From contig JAPJBO010000100.1 of assembly GCA_030068145.1 (NCBI GenBank), positions 331,221 through 395,220 on the forward strand: a stretch of DNA of 64,000 nucleotides, read 5' to 3'. The notes below the pieces were generated by a model that made no database searches, had not been told where the DNA came from, and saw only the letters and a program-made list of their open reading frames with translations. Shown here piece by piece: positions 11,559 through 23,706 of the stretch (its first letter is position 1; every line of letters begins with the position of its first letter). The translations under genes and the position numbers were made by a program. This DNA comes from Diplonema papillatum. Its lineage: Eukaryota; Euglenozoa; Diplonemea; Diplonemida; Diplonemidae.

Positions 11559-11730
11559 AGAGTTAAAGTTCGCTTGAAATACCGGGGTTTTAGGGTCTCC
11601 GTGTGACCGTTCATGAATGGGTTCTCTTAGAGCAAGAAAGGGCTTTATGGTTACGGATTGTATATTTAGTGCATGCTTTCGTTATGGGTTATGGCTAGCC
11701 ATATTCGGGACTGTTTGTGACCGACACCTT
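11559..11730 (+). repeat. Family A repeat, 3'-truncated
   Basis: AGAGTTAAAGTTCGCTTGAA follows a T run. The body is close to the copies at 58410 and 62837 and stops at GTGACCGACACC, just before a short T run. Confidence 0.75.
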
Positions 11731-12259
11731 TTTTGCAGACTCGTGTCACAAGTAGTGCAGTCTAGTGGTCTAGCTTGGTTTGCCGGTTACCTTTCTTGTT
11801 AGCAAGCACACAAGTGCGAGGTTTGAGGGCAGCAACGCGGTCAGTTCAACAATAGCCCGGAGGTAAGAAGTTCTGCGTGGTTTCGAACAGCGCAGCGCAA
11901 ACTGATCAGATCTAAGAGACCGCTTTTCCCAGAATATGTGTTCTTTTAGGGGGATAGTTGGCAGGGGCGGCCGTGTACGTGTTTTCCTGATGATGTGTCT
12001 GCAATGGCCGCAGCGCCGACGGCAGCTGCTGTAATAGACTCGCGCCAACTTTCTGCTTGCCCCTCTACAGGTGACAAGGCCGACGAGAGCTTTTGGTTGG
12101 GCGAAGGGGGTGAAAAAAAAAAAACGGGGTTCCCCCCCCTCCCCCATTCTGCACAGCCTAAAATTGTGCGCGGAATGATTCCTCGTCTTCTTATTTTCTT
12201 TTTTGTTTTAGAGTGAAACGCTACGGGTTGACTTCAGGCAGTTTTGATTTTATTTTGTG

Positions 12260-12290
<31 letters not shown>

Positions 12291-13526
12291 GCATACCGAT
12301 CTTACGCATTCGATGGATGAAACCCCAGGTTATGTCCAACGTACACACGAGGCACGGTAGCCGAAGATGATGTATCCTTTTCCTCTTTCTTGCTCCTGTA
12401 CATTTGTTGAAGCGCCCAAACCCTTGGGCCTGTTCTATCTTCAGAAGGGGGCGGTTTCAAAACCCCCCTCGTGTTTGGTCTTGGTCACTATCCATCGTAC
12501 TCAGGGGGTGGGGATAGGGAGGGGATTGTTTCGTATTACTGTCGTTCCCGAGGGACGATCAGTTTTGTTAGGAATCTCTCGGGGTTTTGTGTGCACGGCA
12601 GAAGGTGTAAGCCGCTTTTTTTTTTTTTTTTGGCGTCATATTTGTGGGTTGAGAAGGTCGGTGTCCAAATTGTGTTAGACCAGCCGACGCAGGGGCGGTT
12701 GGTGCTTGGACTGCTTCTCTGTGATTTTTTACCATCCGGGTGTTGCATGGGTATCCTGGGGTGAACAGGAAGACTCCGGCCTTTGCTAAAGGTTTGCTGA
12801 ATGGTCTCTGCGCGGCAGAAAATGAGTCGGCGGAAGGACTACGCGGCGGTCTACGAAAAGCTTGATCTCAGTGATAACCCTATACGGACGGGGACATATA
12901 TTTAGGAGAGGGAGAGAGAGAGAGAGAGAGCGATGAGCTAGAGTGCAGGGACCATCTCTCCGGGGAGTATCCGGTCGCCCCCACTACTGTCCCGTACTAC
13001 TACGGCGGGCGTAAGTCGTTGCGTCGTGGGTCCGGGCTGCGCCCTGTCATAGATGATGATTGCACCGATGGTCTATGCGCTACGAAACCTTTCCCAGGAG
13101 GCCCAGGTTCCCCATTTTGGGGTCATAAACACTCTTGAGTTCGACCCGCAATTACTCCAGAAGAGCTTTCTGCGCTCTCGACAGCCTGATACTCCGTCCG
13201 CAAGGGGTTAAATGGCGATGCGTGATCCCCCCTTCCTTCCACACCCATCCACAACCCGGCGGCGGTTGCAGTACAGCACTCTCCCCTCTCTGAGACTAGA
13301 CGCCGCAGTGGGTCCGAGGAAGAGTTGCTTGAGCTTCTGATGAGCGGGTCTTTAATTCTTGTTATTTGTTGCTGTTGCCTTCTTTTTTCCAACAAACTTG
13401 ACATTCTCAAGCGGGCGAAGAACATAATTGTTTCTGTAAAAGATATGTTGAATGGACGCTTTCTGTCGCGTGTTATTGGATTGGAGTCTCGGAAGTAACA
13501 CGGGAAGGGGGGTGGGGCTTGGTTCG
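11731..13526. other. Gene-free stretch with a T run, GA tract and one dispersed repeat
   Basis: A T run at about 12260-12288, a GA tract at about 12907-12930, and at 12940-13015 a relative of 3430-3495. Short frames on both strands have no recognisable domain. Confidence 0.35.
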
Positions 13527-13750
13527 ATCACGGTGCACTAGTCAGTGGGAGAACAGTGTTCTTACTAGTAATATTCCTAGTGAAAATACTTTACTAGGGA
13601 TTCGTCATTGCTAGTGAGTTCTTGCGAGTCGAGATTAGTCATTCTTACTAGTGGTCAAAAATCAGTAGTACAATTCTTGTTAGTAAAATGACTAGTTAAT
13701 GACGAGTGACTAGAGCATTTTATGAAGGAAACTAACTAGCGCACCGTGAT
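13527..13750. mobile_element. MITE-like element with TCACGGTGC termini
   Basis: The left end ATCACGGTGCACTAGTCAGT and the right end are imperfect inverted repeats over about 20 bp. The interior of ~180 bp is A+T-rich and dense in CTAG/ACTAGT motifs, unlike its surroundings. It encodes nothing. I could not define a target duplication. Confidence 0.6.
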
Positions 13751-13806
13751 TGGAAGAACGCTTAAATGTGGAATTAGAGTTCGCTTAAATGTGGAATTAG
13801 AGTTTG
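13751..13806 (+). repeat. Short tandem family A-like piece
   Basis: CGCTTAAATGTGGAATTAGAGTT occurs about twice in tandem (unit ~22-23 bp). It resembles a rearranged family A 5' end. Confidence 0.5.
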
Positions 13807-14209
13807 CCTGCTAGAAGGGGCCGGCCCTGTACAAGTTCCCCTCCTCAGCCTTGCTAGGTTTCGCAGACAGGAGGCAGACAGTTTCTCTGCCGTCACTGTC
13901 GAGAGAAGGGGAAGACGCTGCCCAGCTTTGGCAGGTGACAACGAGTCACTGCAGCGAGAGAAGGAGAGGGAGAGAGTTGCCTGCAAAAAAACTTTTTACC
14001 CCGCTACGGACGGGGGACGTAAATTTGGACGGTTTCGCGTTCTGAGAAAATTTGTTGTAGAAGTTGTGTAAGTTCGCTTACGGAAGGCTTTTTTTACGCC
14101 CGAACAATCCTCCGTCCGTGGGGGGGCTAGAACGTTGGTGCTCTCAAACCCGCAGCCGCGCTACGCCCGGCGCAACGTATTCGAGGCAATGTTTTCGAGT
14201 GAAAGTTCC
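13807..14209. other. Gene-free stretch
   Basis: Nothing recognisable except a partial family A-like CGAGTGAAAGTTC immediately before the family E copy. Confidence 0.3.
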
Positions 14210-14493
14210 GAAAATACTCGACGTTGCTGCTTCGACTCCGAATGGAAGGGAGGAAATACAGAGGTAAGGGGCCAATTTACAATACAAACACAATCTGATT
14301 CTTCGCTTACACCACCGTGTTGCTTTTTTCACTCAGGACTTTGACCTGTTGTGTTTGTGTGATTCGTGTAGGGGTAGTCCCGCATGACCTCACGTCCGTT
14401 CAACACGTGGTTCGGTAGCTACAGCACTTGGGATCTTCTGTTCGTTGTCGGGCAGCATCGTCGAGCATTTCCTTTTTAAGCCGCCGCTTGTGT
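14210..14493 (+). repeat. Family E repeat, copy 3
   Basis: Full-length copy starting AAATACTCGACGTTGCTGCT and ending near GCCGCTTGTGTAA. It matches copies 2 and 4 throughout. Confidence 0.75.
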
Positions 14494-16146
14494 AAAAAAA
14501 AAAAAAGGATCGGGCTCAGTCCAGGAGATGGATCCTGGAGAAAGTTGACGGCGTAGCGTCGCCCGGCCGGTGGATCTTCGAGCCAACAAAACAACGGTGA
14601 AGACGTGCTTGCATTTTGGGGGTTCTTTTCTTTTTTTCTTTTTTTTCTTTTTGCTGTATTTTCGCTGGCAAGTCGCGGGAGGAGAAGATTGTGGTGAAGA
14701 CGGGTCTTTTCCGCCCGGTGATGACCTACAACAACTTCTCGTCGGAATTTCCTTTGTTTCGGCAGACTCGGGTTGCGGACTTAAAACTAACGGGTGTTCA
14801 GGCAGAACCTTGGAGGGGTGGCTGTGTTTTGTTGTTTTATTTCCCCCTTCTTGTTGGTGGGGGGCCTTTCTTATTTGTTTATTTTTTTTTCTTGTTTTAG
14901 ATTGTTTTTTTTTTCTTTTGTGGTGTTAGATTCGCTTGAGGTTCCTTTGAGTGTGAAATTTGTTGGAAAAGGGATATTTCTAGACTGTTTCTTTTCCCTG
15001 GACAGGACACGCGCGAGGTCGGGTTCTTGTTCGACACTACGGAAGGCCGTCCTCCGGCAGCGCCGGGCGCGCCTCGAACGCATCCAAGAAACCCTTGCAC
15101 TACTCAAAAATGACGACTTACTTTTCGCTATTTAGTGTTTCGAACTTACCTTCTGGCACCTTTCGACGGCACGGGTTGGAGAAAAAATGCGTAGTTTTGC
15201 TGGAAGAAATCGGCGAAAGGGCTTGTTTCCTCCCCATGTGTCTATTCTGGCACAGGCAGACGGAGACTGTCCATCCTTTTTCAGAGTGTACGCTTTTTTA
15301 GAGTGAAAGTTCGCTTGAAAGTTTTTGAGTAACTGCCATGCCTAAAAACTCGTAGTTGCAACGTACCACCGCAAGAGAACCTGAACCAGTGCAGCACCAA
15401 ACAAAAACTTACACTCGGAAAAAGGAAAAGTCAAATCCGGGGGGTTTAGCATCCTCCGGGTTACTTTTGCCAGAGTGTTTTTTTTTGTATCCGCCAGCGC
15501 CTATGTTCATGCTGAACGGAGCCTTCGAACGCTTCGTGCCTGTGCGAACGCTCCACGGACTCGGCTGTATGGTTGGCGATGACTAGTGTGTGAGGGCTTT
15601 GCAGATTCTGATAAGAATATCTGGTCTACGATTCAATTTCCTTTTTTCTTGCGAAAGCAGGCGGCCACCAAAACCTACCAATTTTTTTTTTTTTTTTTTA
15701 GAGTGAAAATTTTTGTGTTAACAATGCGTTGGTACTAAAAATTGATAGTTGGCAGCGTACTACATGAAACCAACGCAGGTGAGTTCCGCTAGTGCGCACA
15801 AACAAAAAAAAAGGAGGCGGCGTGTTATTGAAGCAGAAAAGAAGAGGTTCATGCCATCCCGAACAATGAGCATCCGGGGAGTTGCTTGCATGCCGTTTCT
15901 ACTGCTGCTATTGCGTTGCGGAGAACGCGTCAGAATTCCACACTCGAGAAAAGCATGTCCTCGACAAGGGGGACGAGCAGGTACAAGAAGAACGTACATC
16001 ACAGAACGCACTCGGTGCCTATAGTTCCATAGACTCCTGGGTGTATGGACTGCGTGCCGTGCTTTTTTGAAAGCGAAAAGAGGTATTTTTTTTATTCTGT
16101 GTTGCGGAGATTTTTGTATGATTTCATACCGTGGACTTCCTTTCGT

Positions 16147-16148
<2 letters not shown>
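14494..16148. other. Gene-free stretch with family A and N pieces
   Basis: T-rich tracts at about 14628-14652 and 14880-14920. A family A start (AGAGTGAAAGTTCGCTTGA) at 15300 and a family N block at about 15745-15808. No gene is recognised. Confidence 0.4.
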
Positions 16149-16205
<57 letters not shown>

Positions 16206-16211
16206 GGGGGG
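16149..16211. repeat. T run joined directly to a G run
   Basis: About 36 T followed without a break by about 27 G, leading straight into a family C repeat. Exact lengths may be affected by sequencing of homopolymers. Confidence 0.9.
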
Positions 16212-16360
16212 TAAGAACGTGCACGGTATGGTGCGCAACACCGGTTTCTTTCTACGCCATTTTTGTCCGGTCCTGTAAGCGGACCGTGGAACCTGAGTGT
16301 CTGCAGACAAGGGGTGGCGATAGGAATCTGGGTTGCCTAGGCGGCTATTTGTAGCTCGTC
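16212..16360 (+). repeat. Family C repeat, diverged
   Basis: GTAAGAACGTGC after the G run, then TGCGCAACACCG, GGAACCTGAGTGTCTGCAGA and TAGCTCGTCAC, in the same order as the better copy at 40330. Confidence 0.6.
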
Positions 16361-17216
16361 ACTGCCAGGACCACACACGGCGGAGCCCGGCCTCTGACGC
16401 TGGAGCTAAAGCTGGAGTTGAAAAAAAGCGGGCGTCGCACACGCATTTTCGAGTGTACATCGCGTGCTGTAGGTTCATGGGTCTAAATAAGGATCCGGGC
16501 CCGGCGTCCGGCGTCAGGCGATTTTCTGGGGGGTTTCCAGTGTGGGTGACGAATACCTGCAAAGGTCGCCAATTTTTCTCTCCTCGTGAAACTGATTCCT
16601 GAGGTCCATTACATTGATGTGACAGGGAGTTTCCGTCAAACTTGACCCGTTACATTGATCATCTGAATTTGATGTAACAGTGGTTACAGTGGCTCACACT
16701 GACGGCCCCTGACTGGGTGCGAGCTACTGTTACCAGCCATTGCCGTATTTAGACCCATGTGTAGGTTGCAGCACAACCCGCTTTGCGGGTACATACCCCC
16801 TCGTCAACACCCGCTTCAAACTCCGGTGTCTGAGGACTATGGACTCCACTACTATGCACCCATGCACGGGAGGCTTGATAGCTTTTCGGGGTTTTCGCGG
16901 GGGCGGGCTGCTCCATTCATTTCTCTTCTGCACACGACTTTTTTGTGTTTTCTTTTTTTGCGCGGCGAAGACTGACAGTGAAGACCAAGCAAAGTGATGC
17001 AATTTCTGTGTGAAAACAAATTCAAACCGGCACTCGCGTGCGTGGAAAGGGGGTTAGGAGGAGAGCACACGGGGCTTGGAACTTCGCCTGGGACACCCCC
17101 AAGCTTGCGACACGGGCTAGCCGGCTGGTGCTGCGACTGGACCTACGTGGTAGGCTGCTACCTCCGTAACTAGGTGGTATGGATACCCGCTGCTGCATGG
17201 CATCCTGGGATCTGAG
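16361..17216. other. Gene-free stretch
   Basis: A short region near 16605-16690 repeats TTACATTGAT-like words. No gene or repeat family is recognised. Confidence 0.3.
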
Positions 17217-17307
17217 GACCACGATCGGTCGTGGTATCACATACCGTGGTGGTACTATGACGTGGCATCTACACGCATGTAACCTACGATGTGTGTAGAT
17301 GCATACG
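17217..17307. other. Two adjacent hairpins
   Basis: ACCACGA-TCGG-TCGTGGT, followed by GCATCTACAC ... GTGTAGATGC with a ~20-nt loop. Function unknown. No U run follows, so a terminator-like role is not supported. Confidence 0.5.
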
Positions 17308-18435
17308 TACGGGGACAAACCAGAAACGGTTTAATGTAAGCAGGTCCGCGCATCCTCTCCATCCAGTCTATTCGCTCCATAGATAGACGGTGGTGGACCG
17401 TGATTCGCTGTGAAAACCGTACACCGCGAGAGTAGGAGAAAGAAGAGGGGCTCAAGGTTTTTTTTTGTTGACCGCACTACCCTGAATCCGAATCCTGGAC
17501 GGGTGAATGATCAGGATCAGAAGGTCCTACCACGCGGCTAAAAAATTCAGACAGCGGCAGGCAATTGGCCGCAGGTCCTGGTTAACACGGACGCGCCTTC
17601 GTCTCACGAGGAAGGGGAAGCAGGCGATTTTTCACCCACTCCCCACCTCTCCCCGCGGGCCGTGCCGCGAGCTTCTGAAACCACCCCAACTCCTTGGAAC
17701 ACCTCCGGAGCTCACAGTGAGTAACACAGCAGCGGAGGCCCGATCGACTCTCTCGTCTCGGAAGGAGAAGGTTTTCAACAGACAAATGAAAAAAAAGGGA
17801 AAAAGGACGACGTCGTCGTGCTTTTTGTTTATTTGCTTCTTTTTTTTTTTTTTTTTTGGCTTGCCTGTTTGCGTTGTGTTTCTCCCCTGAGACTTACGCA
17901 GGGATTTAGACCGTTTTGGGGTTCTAAATGCCGGCGTCGGGAGTCTCCGGGAAAACTTGTTTTCTTGCTTACGAGGCGTGTTTATTTGGGCATTGGTGGC
18001 GTAAGCTGCAGTCACGATCGATAACACAACACGTTGAGGTGCTTATGCGTGTTTGTCACTTTCTTGAGCGGTACTGTGGGGGGCAGGGTAGATGGCGGCT
18101 AGACCCGATAACGAAGGAGAACTCCTGAACATACTGCCAGACTGTGGACTTACCGGGGGTAAGCCTACTATCACAACGAGACCAACTGTCCTAGTTGGAT
18201 AAGGCCCGGAAAACCGTAAGAATTCGTCGTCGTTTCAGACTGTTTGTGTTAAGGTTTGAGGAATCAGTTTCGTTAAAGCTTCCGATTGACATGCGAGGCT
18301 ATTTTTTCTTTTTTTTTCTTGCCGCAACCTTTCACCTCTCGCGGCTTTCGCAGGTTTCGGACGTAGGAGCCGGCTCGAACCCTCGCAAAGCTGGACTTTA
18401 AAAGGGCACGCGCACGGTTTGCGCTGTTGGTTTTT
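17308..18435. other. Gene-free stretch
   Basis: A T run near 17840-17858 and small overlapping frames. Nothing recognised. Confidence 0.3.
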
Positions 18436-18487
18436 AGAGTGCAAGTTCGCTTGGGGATCCGGGGTTTTATAGTCTCCGCATGACCAT
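18436..18487 (+). repeat. Family A 5' end
   Basis: T run, then AGAGTGCAAGTTCGCTTGG and CCGGGGTTTTATAGTCTCCG...TGACC. Confidence 0.6.
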
Positions 18488-19174
18488 TGTCGGAAAGGTT
18501 CCTCGCCCGACTAATCGACTTATTTTAGCGCGCGCTCTTATTTCCTATGTGTTTTGCCATTTCCATGTCTCTTGCGACCGACACCGAGTTCACGTTCGCG
18601 AGTTTTTGGAACAACATACCTCGCTGGACATGTCAGTACAAAAAGTATGTTGGCAGCGTTGGAACCTGCCATGTAAAGATACAAAACAGGTTCTTCGCAC
18701 GTGTTAGCAAGAAGCTGGCATAGTGTGCTCCACTAACGCAACACGTGCGTGACTCAGCCGTGTTTTAAAGGTGAGATGAGAGGCATCGGCTTACTCTGTC
18801 AAAGGACCATACACTAACGCAACAAGAAGACGGTTTCGAGTTATTTTTTTGTGATTGCGGGGGGGGGGGGGGGGATTTTAGTTGTGGGGTGCGGGTTTGG
18901 TGGATTGGGCTGTGTTTGACTTTCTTCTTTTCTCTGCGGTTGTAAAGGAAGTGTATATGTGCGTCCTTCGCGGGTGAGAGAGAGAAAAAGCGCAAAAAAG
19001 AAACAAAAGAGCGGGTGGGCGGGGGAGTCCTCTTTTTCAGCGGTGACGGTCGGTGGTTTAAAGCCCGCGGCTCAATGAAACTGGGTCGGTTACCGGTCCA
19101 GCAAAGAACTTCCGACCGCTGTTTCGGAAGCGGTTCCAATCTGTTTTGTTGTACTAGGCTAGTCTAGCGTTATG
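18488..19174. other. Gene-free stretch
   Basis: A G run at about 18859-18873. No gene recognised. A weak CGACACCGAGT motif near 18578 may be a family A remnant. Confidence 0.3.
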
Positions 19175-19396
19175 TAGCGTTTATTGTGGTTTAGAGGTTT
19201 GGTGTTTTAGGGTCTCCGGTTGACCATTGAGGCTGTGAGGCGGGTAGTATGAGGGATGTAGGTATGACTACACACTTTAACTATGGCTAGCCAAGTTTGT
19301 AAGTGTTGCGACCGACACCAAGAAGAAAACTCGCTTTGAATATTTAGAGTGAAAGTTTGCTTGCGAACTCGGGGGTTTAAAGCCACCTGCTAACCG
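19175..19396 (+). repeat. Two family A segments in tandem
   Basis: The first has the alternative start TAGCGTTTATTGTGG, the GGGTCTCCGGTTGACC core and the GGCTAGCC...CGACACCAAG end. The second begins at 19345 with AGAGTGAAAGTTTGCTTGCG. Confidence 0.6.
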
Positions 19397-20038
19397 TAGG
19401 GGTGGGGGTGATACGGGGAGGGGGGTGTTGCTCGTGTCAGGGGACGTGACCCTCGTGGTGAAACATGTAGGGGATGAAGGTAGGTTTTACTGCGGCGTGA
19501 AAAAGTCAGAGGTTCGACGCTATAAACTCGTATAAACTCGTACGTATTGCTAGGAACCAAGAGAGATGCAGCTTTCCGAAGGTTATCTCCGGTGCCGTTG
19601 CGTGTAGTGCGAACGCAGCGTAGGATAAGAGGATAGGAAGGAGTATTTCGAACGAGTAACCACAAGCCACAGACGAGCGCGCTGCGCAAGAGCGGGAAAA
19701 AATATAGGGGGAGGGGGACTGCTGTGCGGAGGGGTCCACTATTGTGGAACGATGTCGAAGCGCAGAAGCAGCAACTTCACACAAAATGAACAAAGATCTT
19801 GTTGAAAGTAGCTGCAACGCTATTTTTGGTTTAGAGTGAGACTGTTTGCTCTGTTTATTCTGGAAAGCCAGTTTCTTTTTTAGAGTACGAGTTCACTTTG
19901 AGATCCGAGGGGTTACAGCCTCTTTTTTAGCATTTCTTAGTGACTTTGCAGGCCACTTGGTATGCGGTTTCACATCGAGGTGCAGTTCGTGGCCAATTGC
20001 CGTCCCCCCCACCTCCGAGGACGTGTAGCTTTGAGTTG
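19397..20038. other. Gene-free stretch with a family A start
   Basis: TATAAACTCG is repeated twice near 19521. A diverged family A start follows a T run at 19882 (AGAGTACGAGTTCAC). Nothing else is recognised. Confidence 0.35.
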
Positions 20039-20516
20039 AGAAAGTGCAAGTGCCATCAAGGCAGGCGAGCACTGATTACGGGCTAGTGTTACTTTCTGAC
20101 GTCGTCCGTCGGGAGAGTCAAACGATGATGAGGATGCGGTAAAACTGGTTATTTCCGAGTCAAGTTCTATTCCCGCTCGCTTTCGCGGTGCCGTCGTTCC
20201 GGGCCGTTTTGGCTGTTTCCGGGTCGACGATGGGGAAGAAGTCCGGCATTCCACTTCGTGATCGAGCGTAGTGTTGTTAGTGGCCTGCCGCGATCGCTTC
20301 GATCTTCGTGGCTTCCCTGTCGGGGATGCGAGCTTCGAGGACTCCTGCCTGGGGTCCTCGAAGTCCTCCTGTAGCTTCCACGGGCACTACCGAGGTCGGG
20401 GCCCCTGTCGCGAAACTCTCATGTGCGACAGGGAGGGGACAGCAAGCACGTGCACGGAGTGGATATGTCTCGACACCCACTCAGTGCCCACCTTCATGGC
20501 ACTTGCACTTTACAGA
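20039..20516. mobile_element. Candidate TIR element with family M termini
   Basis: AAAGTGCAAGTGCCATCAAG at the left end and its near-exact inverse at the right end (CTTCATGGCACTTGCACTTT) bound ~480 bp of G+C-rich sequence. Two overlapping frames of 90-100 codons run through it, with no recognisable domain. Family M ends also occur alone at 28371, 36287 and 63068. Confidence 0.5.
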
Positions 20517-21170
20517 ACTCGATGCTCAACACCAGACAGGGGGGGAAAGGGCGCGGGGACGGGTTTTTGATTTTTTTCACTAAACTCCGAGGGGTCTAGC
20601 GTTAATTGTGGCATACAATGGTCGGTGCTTTTAAGTCTCCGTGGTTGACTGTAGAGACGGCGAAGTGGGAGGGAAGGGAGCAGGGATGGTTTTTTTAAAG
20701 TGACCGGGTTTTTTTTTTTTTTTTTCCTTTTTTGCCTTTTTTTTTTTTCGGGTTTTGTTTTTCTCTTTTTTGGAAACACGAGAGCGAGAAAAGCAAGGGT
20801 TGCGGGCGATCTTTGCAAGCTGAGCTTGTTTTTTTTTTTTTTTTTTTTTTTTTTCCCGACGACAACTAGTGTCAGACTAGCCTACCCGAAGGCAGTTGAT
20901 TTCTTTAGGCGAGGTTTCTCTACCGGCGGAAGTTGTTTGGGTTAGCGTTTTTTTTTTTTTGAGGATTTCTTTTTTTTTTAGAGAGGCCCTGTACTGTATT
21001 GAGAAGAAAGTGAGACTTTTTTGACTTCGCGGCGCCGTGCTTGGGGGAGGGGTCGTTGTTGTACTGGGTTTGGTGCTATCCATCGATTAAATAGTAAGCT
21101 CCCTCTGGTTTCCTACACGCCAATTGTACGTACATTTTCACACTTGCATTCTGGACTGTTTCGAGTTTTT
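20517..21170. other. Gene-free stretch with family A and O pieces
   Basis: Family A alternative form at about 20600-20660. Long T runs at about 20708-20760 and 20828-20855. Family O motif (TAGTGTCAGACTAGCC) at about 20866-20884. Confidence 0.45.
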
Positions 21171-21302
21171 TGAGTTACGGTTCGCTTGAGAATCCGATCT
21201 CCGGGTGACCGTTGATACAAATGGGTTCTCTTAGAGCAAGAAAGGGCTATGGTTACGGGTTGTATATTTGGTGCAGGGTTATGGCTAGCCATGTCCGGGA
21301 TT
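21171..21302 (+). repeat. Family A repeat with internal deletions
   Basis: GAGTTACGGTTCGCTTGAGA after a T run, then ATCTCCGGGTGACCGTT, ATGGGTTCTCTTAGAGCAAG and ATGGCTAGCCATGTCCGGGA. It is shorter than the 58410 copy. Confidence 0.7.
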
Positions 21303-22600
21303 CTTTCGAGTTTTATTTTTTTTTTGCTTTCAGGGTTCTTGTTCACGAGATTCACATGACCGACACCACGATCACTCGCACTGTAAGTGGTCCTAGGCTC
21401 CCCACGGCGCCGCTCGAAAAAAAGCCTCGGGGGGAAGAAAGGGAGCTGCCGAACCGACCGAATTCTTCAAGAAGGTCACGACAGAGCAGGTTAGAGTCCA
21501 ATATGCTTCCCCTCCCTTTTTTTTTGCAGAGTTCGGTGACCCAGAACTTTGCTTTTTCATGTCAGTTTTTTTCTTTTTCCTGTCGAGAGTGAAAATGGCT
21601 TGCGTAGAACGAGAAACGGAGCTTTTTTTCTAGAGCGGAAACTCGCCTTGAAACTCCGCGCCTTGTTTTAGAGTCTATGATGATGATCCAGTTGTATTTG
21701 CACTTTGAATCCTCTCTTTTTTTTTTTTTTTTTTTTTAAAGGAGTGGTGTTGAGGTTTGGTCCTAGCTTGAAACTTGTCAAGATTTTTTTTTATTTGGTC
21801 CGTTATTTTTAGAGTCTCCTGTTGAGGCTGGATGCCGCGGTGAAACGAGAAGAATGGAGGGAGGATGCAGATTTTTCTACCTTTCATTTTCAATTTCTTT
21901 TTTTACGCACTCTAAAAAAAGACGTGGTTTTGGCTTGAAACTAGTCAACTTTTCCATGTCTTTTCTCTCTTTTTTTTTTTTACTGGGGCAGGTCCGAAGT
22001 ATGTGGAGAAAACACTCGTGTTTTTTTTCTTCGAGACCGTCCAACGGCGGTTCAAACAGCACTTCAATACGCACGCGGGAGGACGCTACACTGTACTTTT
22101 TTTTTTTTTTTTTCCTGTTGACAACTTGTGTCAGACTAGCCCACCTGGGGGGGTTTTTTTTTTTTGCTTCCCTTTTCCAGGGCATTAGCTTCGACTTGCC
22201 GGCGAGCTTGCGAATTTGGACCGCTGTATAACAGCAGTCGATTCAGCTTTGCGCGCCGGCTAGATCTATGCCCCGCGGGAGCTGTGTGCATCCACATCAC
22301 ATGCAGCTCTGTCTGCCACACCTCCGAGCTCGTATGTTTGCCTTGGTCTCGAAGCGCCTAACAGAAAAGTTCTGTTCTCTCCAGGCGGTTCAGTTTGGAC
22401 CCTGGTTCTAAACGCCACGTGAAGCTAATACCCTGGGCCTTTTCGAGAAACGAGAAGTTTGAACTCACGCAGGAGGGGGGAGCGGGGGAAGCTTCAGGGG
22501 AAGCCCGTGCACAGCGAGAGAGCTCGTCACCCGTTGATCCGTAGGCTGATGGCAGTGCAGTGCACTAGTTGGACAAAAAGAGCGGTGTGTTTTTAGCGTT
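21303..22600. other. Gene-free, T-run-rich stretch
   Basis: Several T runs, and a family O motif near 22116-22147 in the form CCTGTTGACAACTTGTGTCA followed by GACTAGCCCACC. No gene recognised. Confidence 0.4.
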
Positions 22601-23654
22601 TATTAGAGTGCAAGATTGTTGTGCAAATAGCTGAACTCGCCTGCTTTGGTAAGATATCATGCAATGTGCCGCCAAGTGCGACCGATTGCGAGTTCGCAGT
22701 GCGCTGTGAAGTTCCGCAGGGAGCCAAAAGAAGAACGCAAAATTGCCCGCTCAGCATTGCCATGTCCTGTTCCCCCGACCTGCTCTTTTTGGGCTCGCGT
22801 TTCACCGCCGCGTACGCTCGTCTCTTTTGCGTTCACCTCCTTCTTCCATTCATTCGTGGGCGGGCAGCCGTCCTCAGCATCCCAATGGAGACCGAGCACC
22901 AGCCTGTTTCGCGGTTTACAGAAAACGCATCATTTTCCAGACTGTGTCGCGTATCAAGAAGCCCAACTAACTACTTCGTGGGTTATATTGAGCCTCCAGT
23001 CGACCCATACGGCTAGAGTATGTCGCCTAGTAGTCCATATGGGGGTGATGAACTTGGCAGGGTACGATCTTGTGGTTATGTAGGGATGAAGTGAACCTCT
23101 CCGACTCATGGTGTTGGATTTGCCCCCTAATGACCCGCCGAGTTCTAAGCGCTGGAATCTTCCCGACCTCCCTTGCAAGGTCTGTCCTGACGGAGCTTTC
23201 CACCAAACGTGGTTCCTCCCGGCTGTCCAGAGGGTTGAGTGAGGTATCATGACTGCTAGCCGGTGGATCATTCACCTCCTAATTGGACGGATTCCCTAGC
23301 CTAGGCTAGGGGGCGGACAAGCAAGGCTGCAGGAATCTCACATGATTAGTTTAAATGTGAACTCTTTATGCAGCGACGGTTTGCAACGCAAGGAAACGAG
23401 CCGCCTGCGGCAGTGGTGAGCCCTTCTCGTTTTTCTCGTGCGTTGGCGGTTGGAAAGAAAGAGCCTCAAAGAGGAGGGGAAAAAAACGAAGAAAAACACG
23501 CGAGTCTAGTGGAAAGAGTCTGCTAAAATGCAGCAAAAACGTGTTGGACTCCCAGCCGTTTGTGTACCGAAAGAGCGCCGCCGCTTTGAAGCGCACGGTG
23601 CTGTGGGCTGGTTCTCAAAGTCTGTCGACAACCAACCGGGTTGATGTTCTTTTT
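22601..23654. other. Repeat-poor stretch with unrecognised open frames
   Basis: This is one of the few kilobases with no family match. Open frames of 100-145 codons exist on both strands (for example plus 22646-23083), but composition and residue content do not look like a known protein. Confidence 0.25.
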
Positions 23655-23706
23655 GTGTTTCCGACGATCCCGAATGGACGTACAGATTGGTGCCTTTCGA
23701 CCTTTT
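23655..23706 (+). repeat. Family I repeat, 5' part
   Basis: TTTCCGACGATCCCGAATGG, then ACGTACAGATTGGTG and CTTTCGACCTTTT, cut off by a T run. Longer copies lie at 44194 and 62029. Confidence 0.65.

Noticed and set aside
17217..17307. Riboswitch or rho-independent terminator
   Set aside because: No U run, no downstream gene, and the genome is not bacterial.
22646..23083. 145-codon plus frame as a gene
   Set aside because: A competing minus frame and another plus frame overlap it, and nothing in it matches a known protein.
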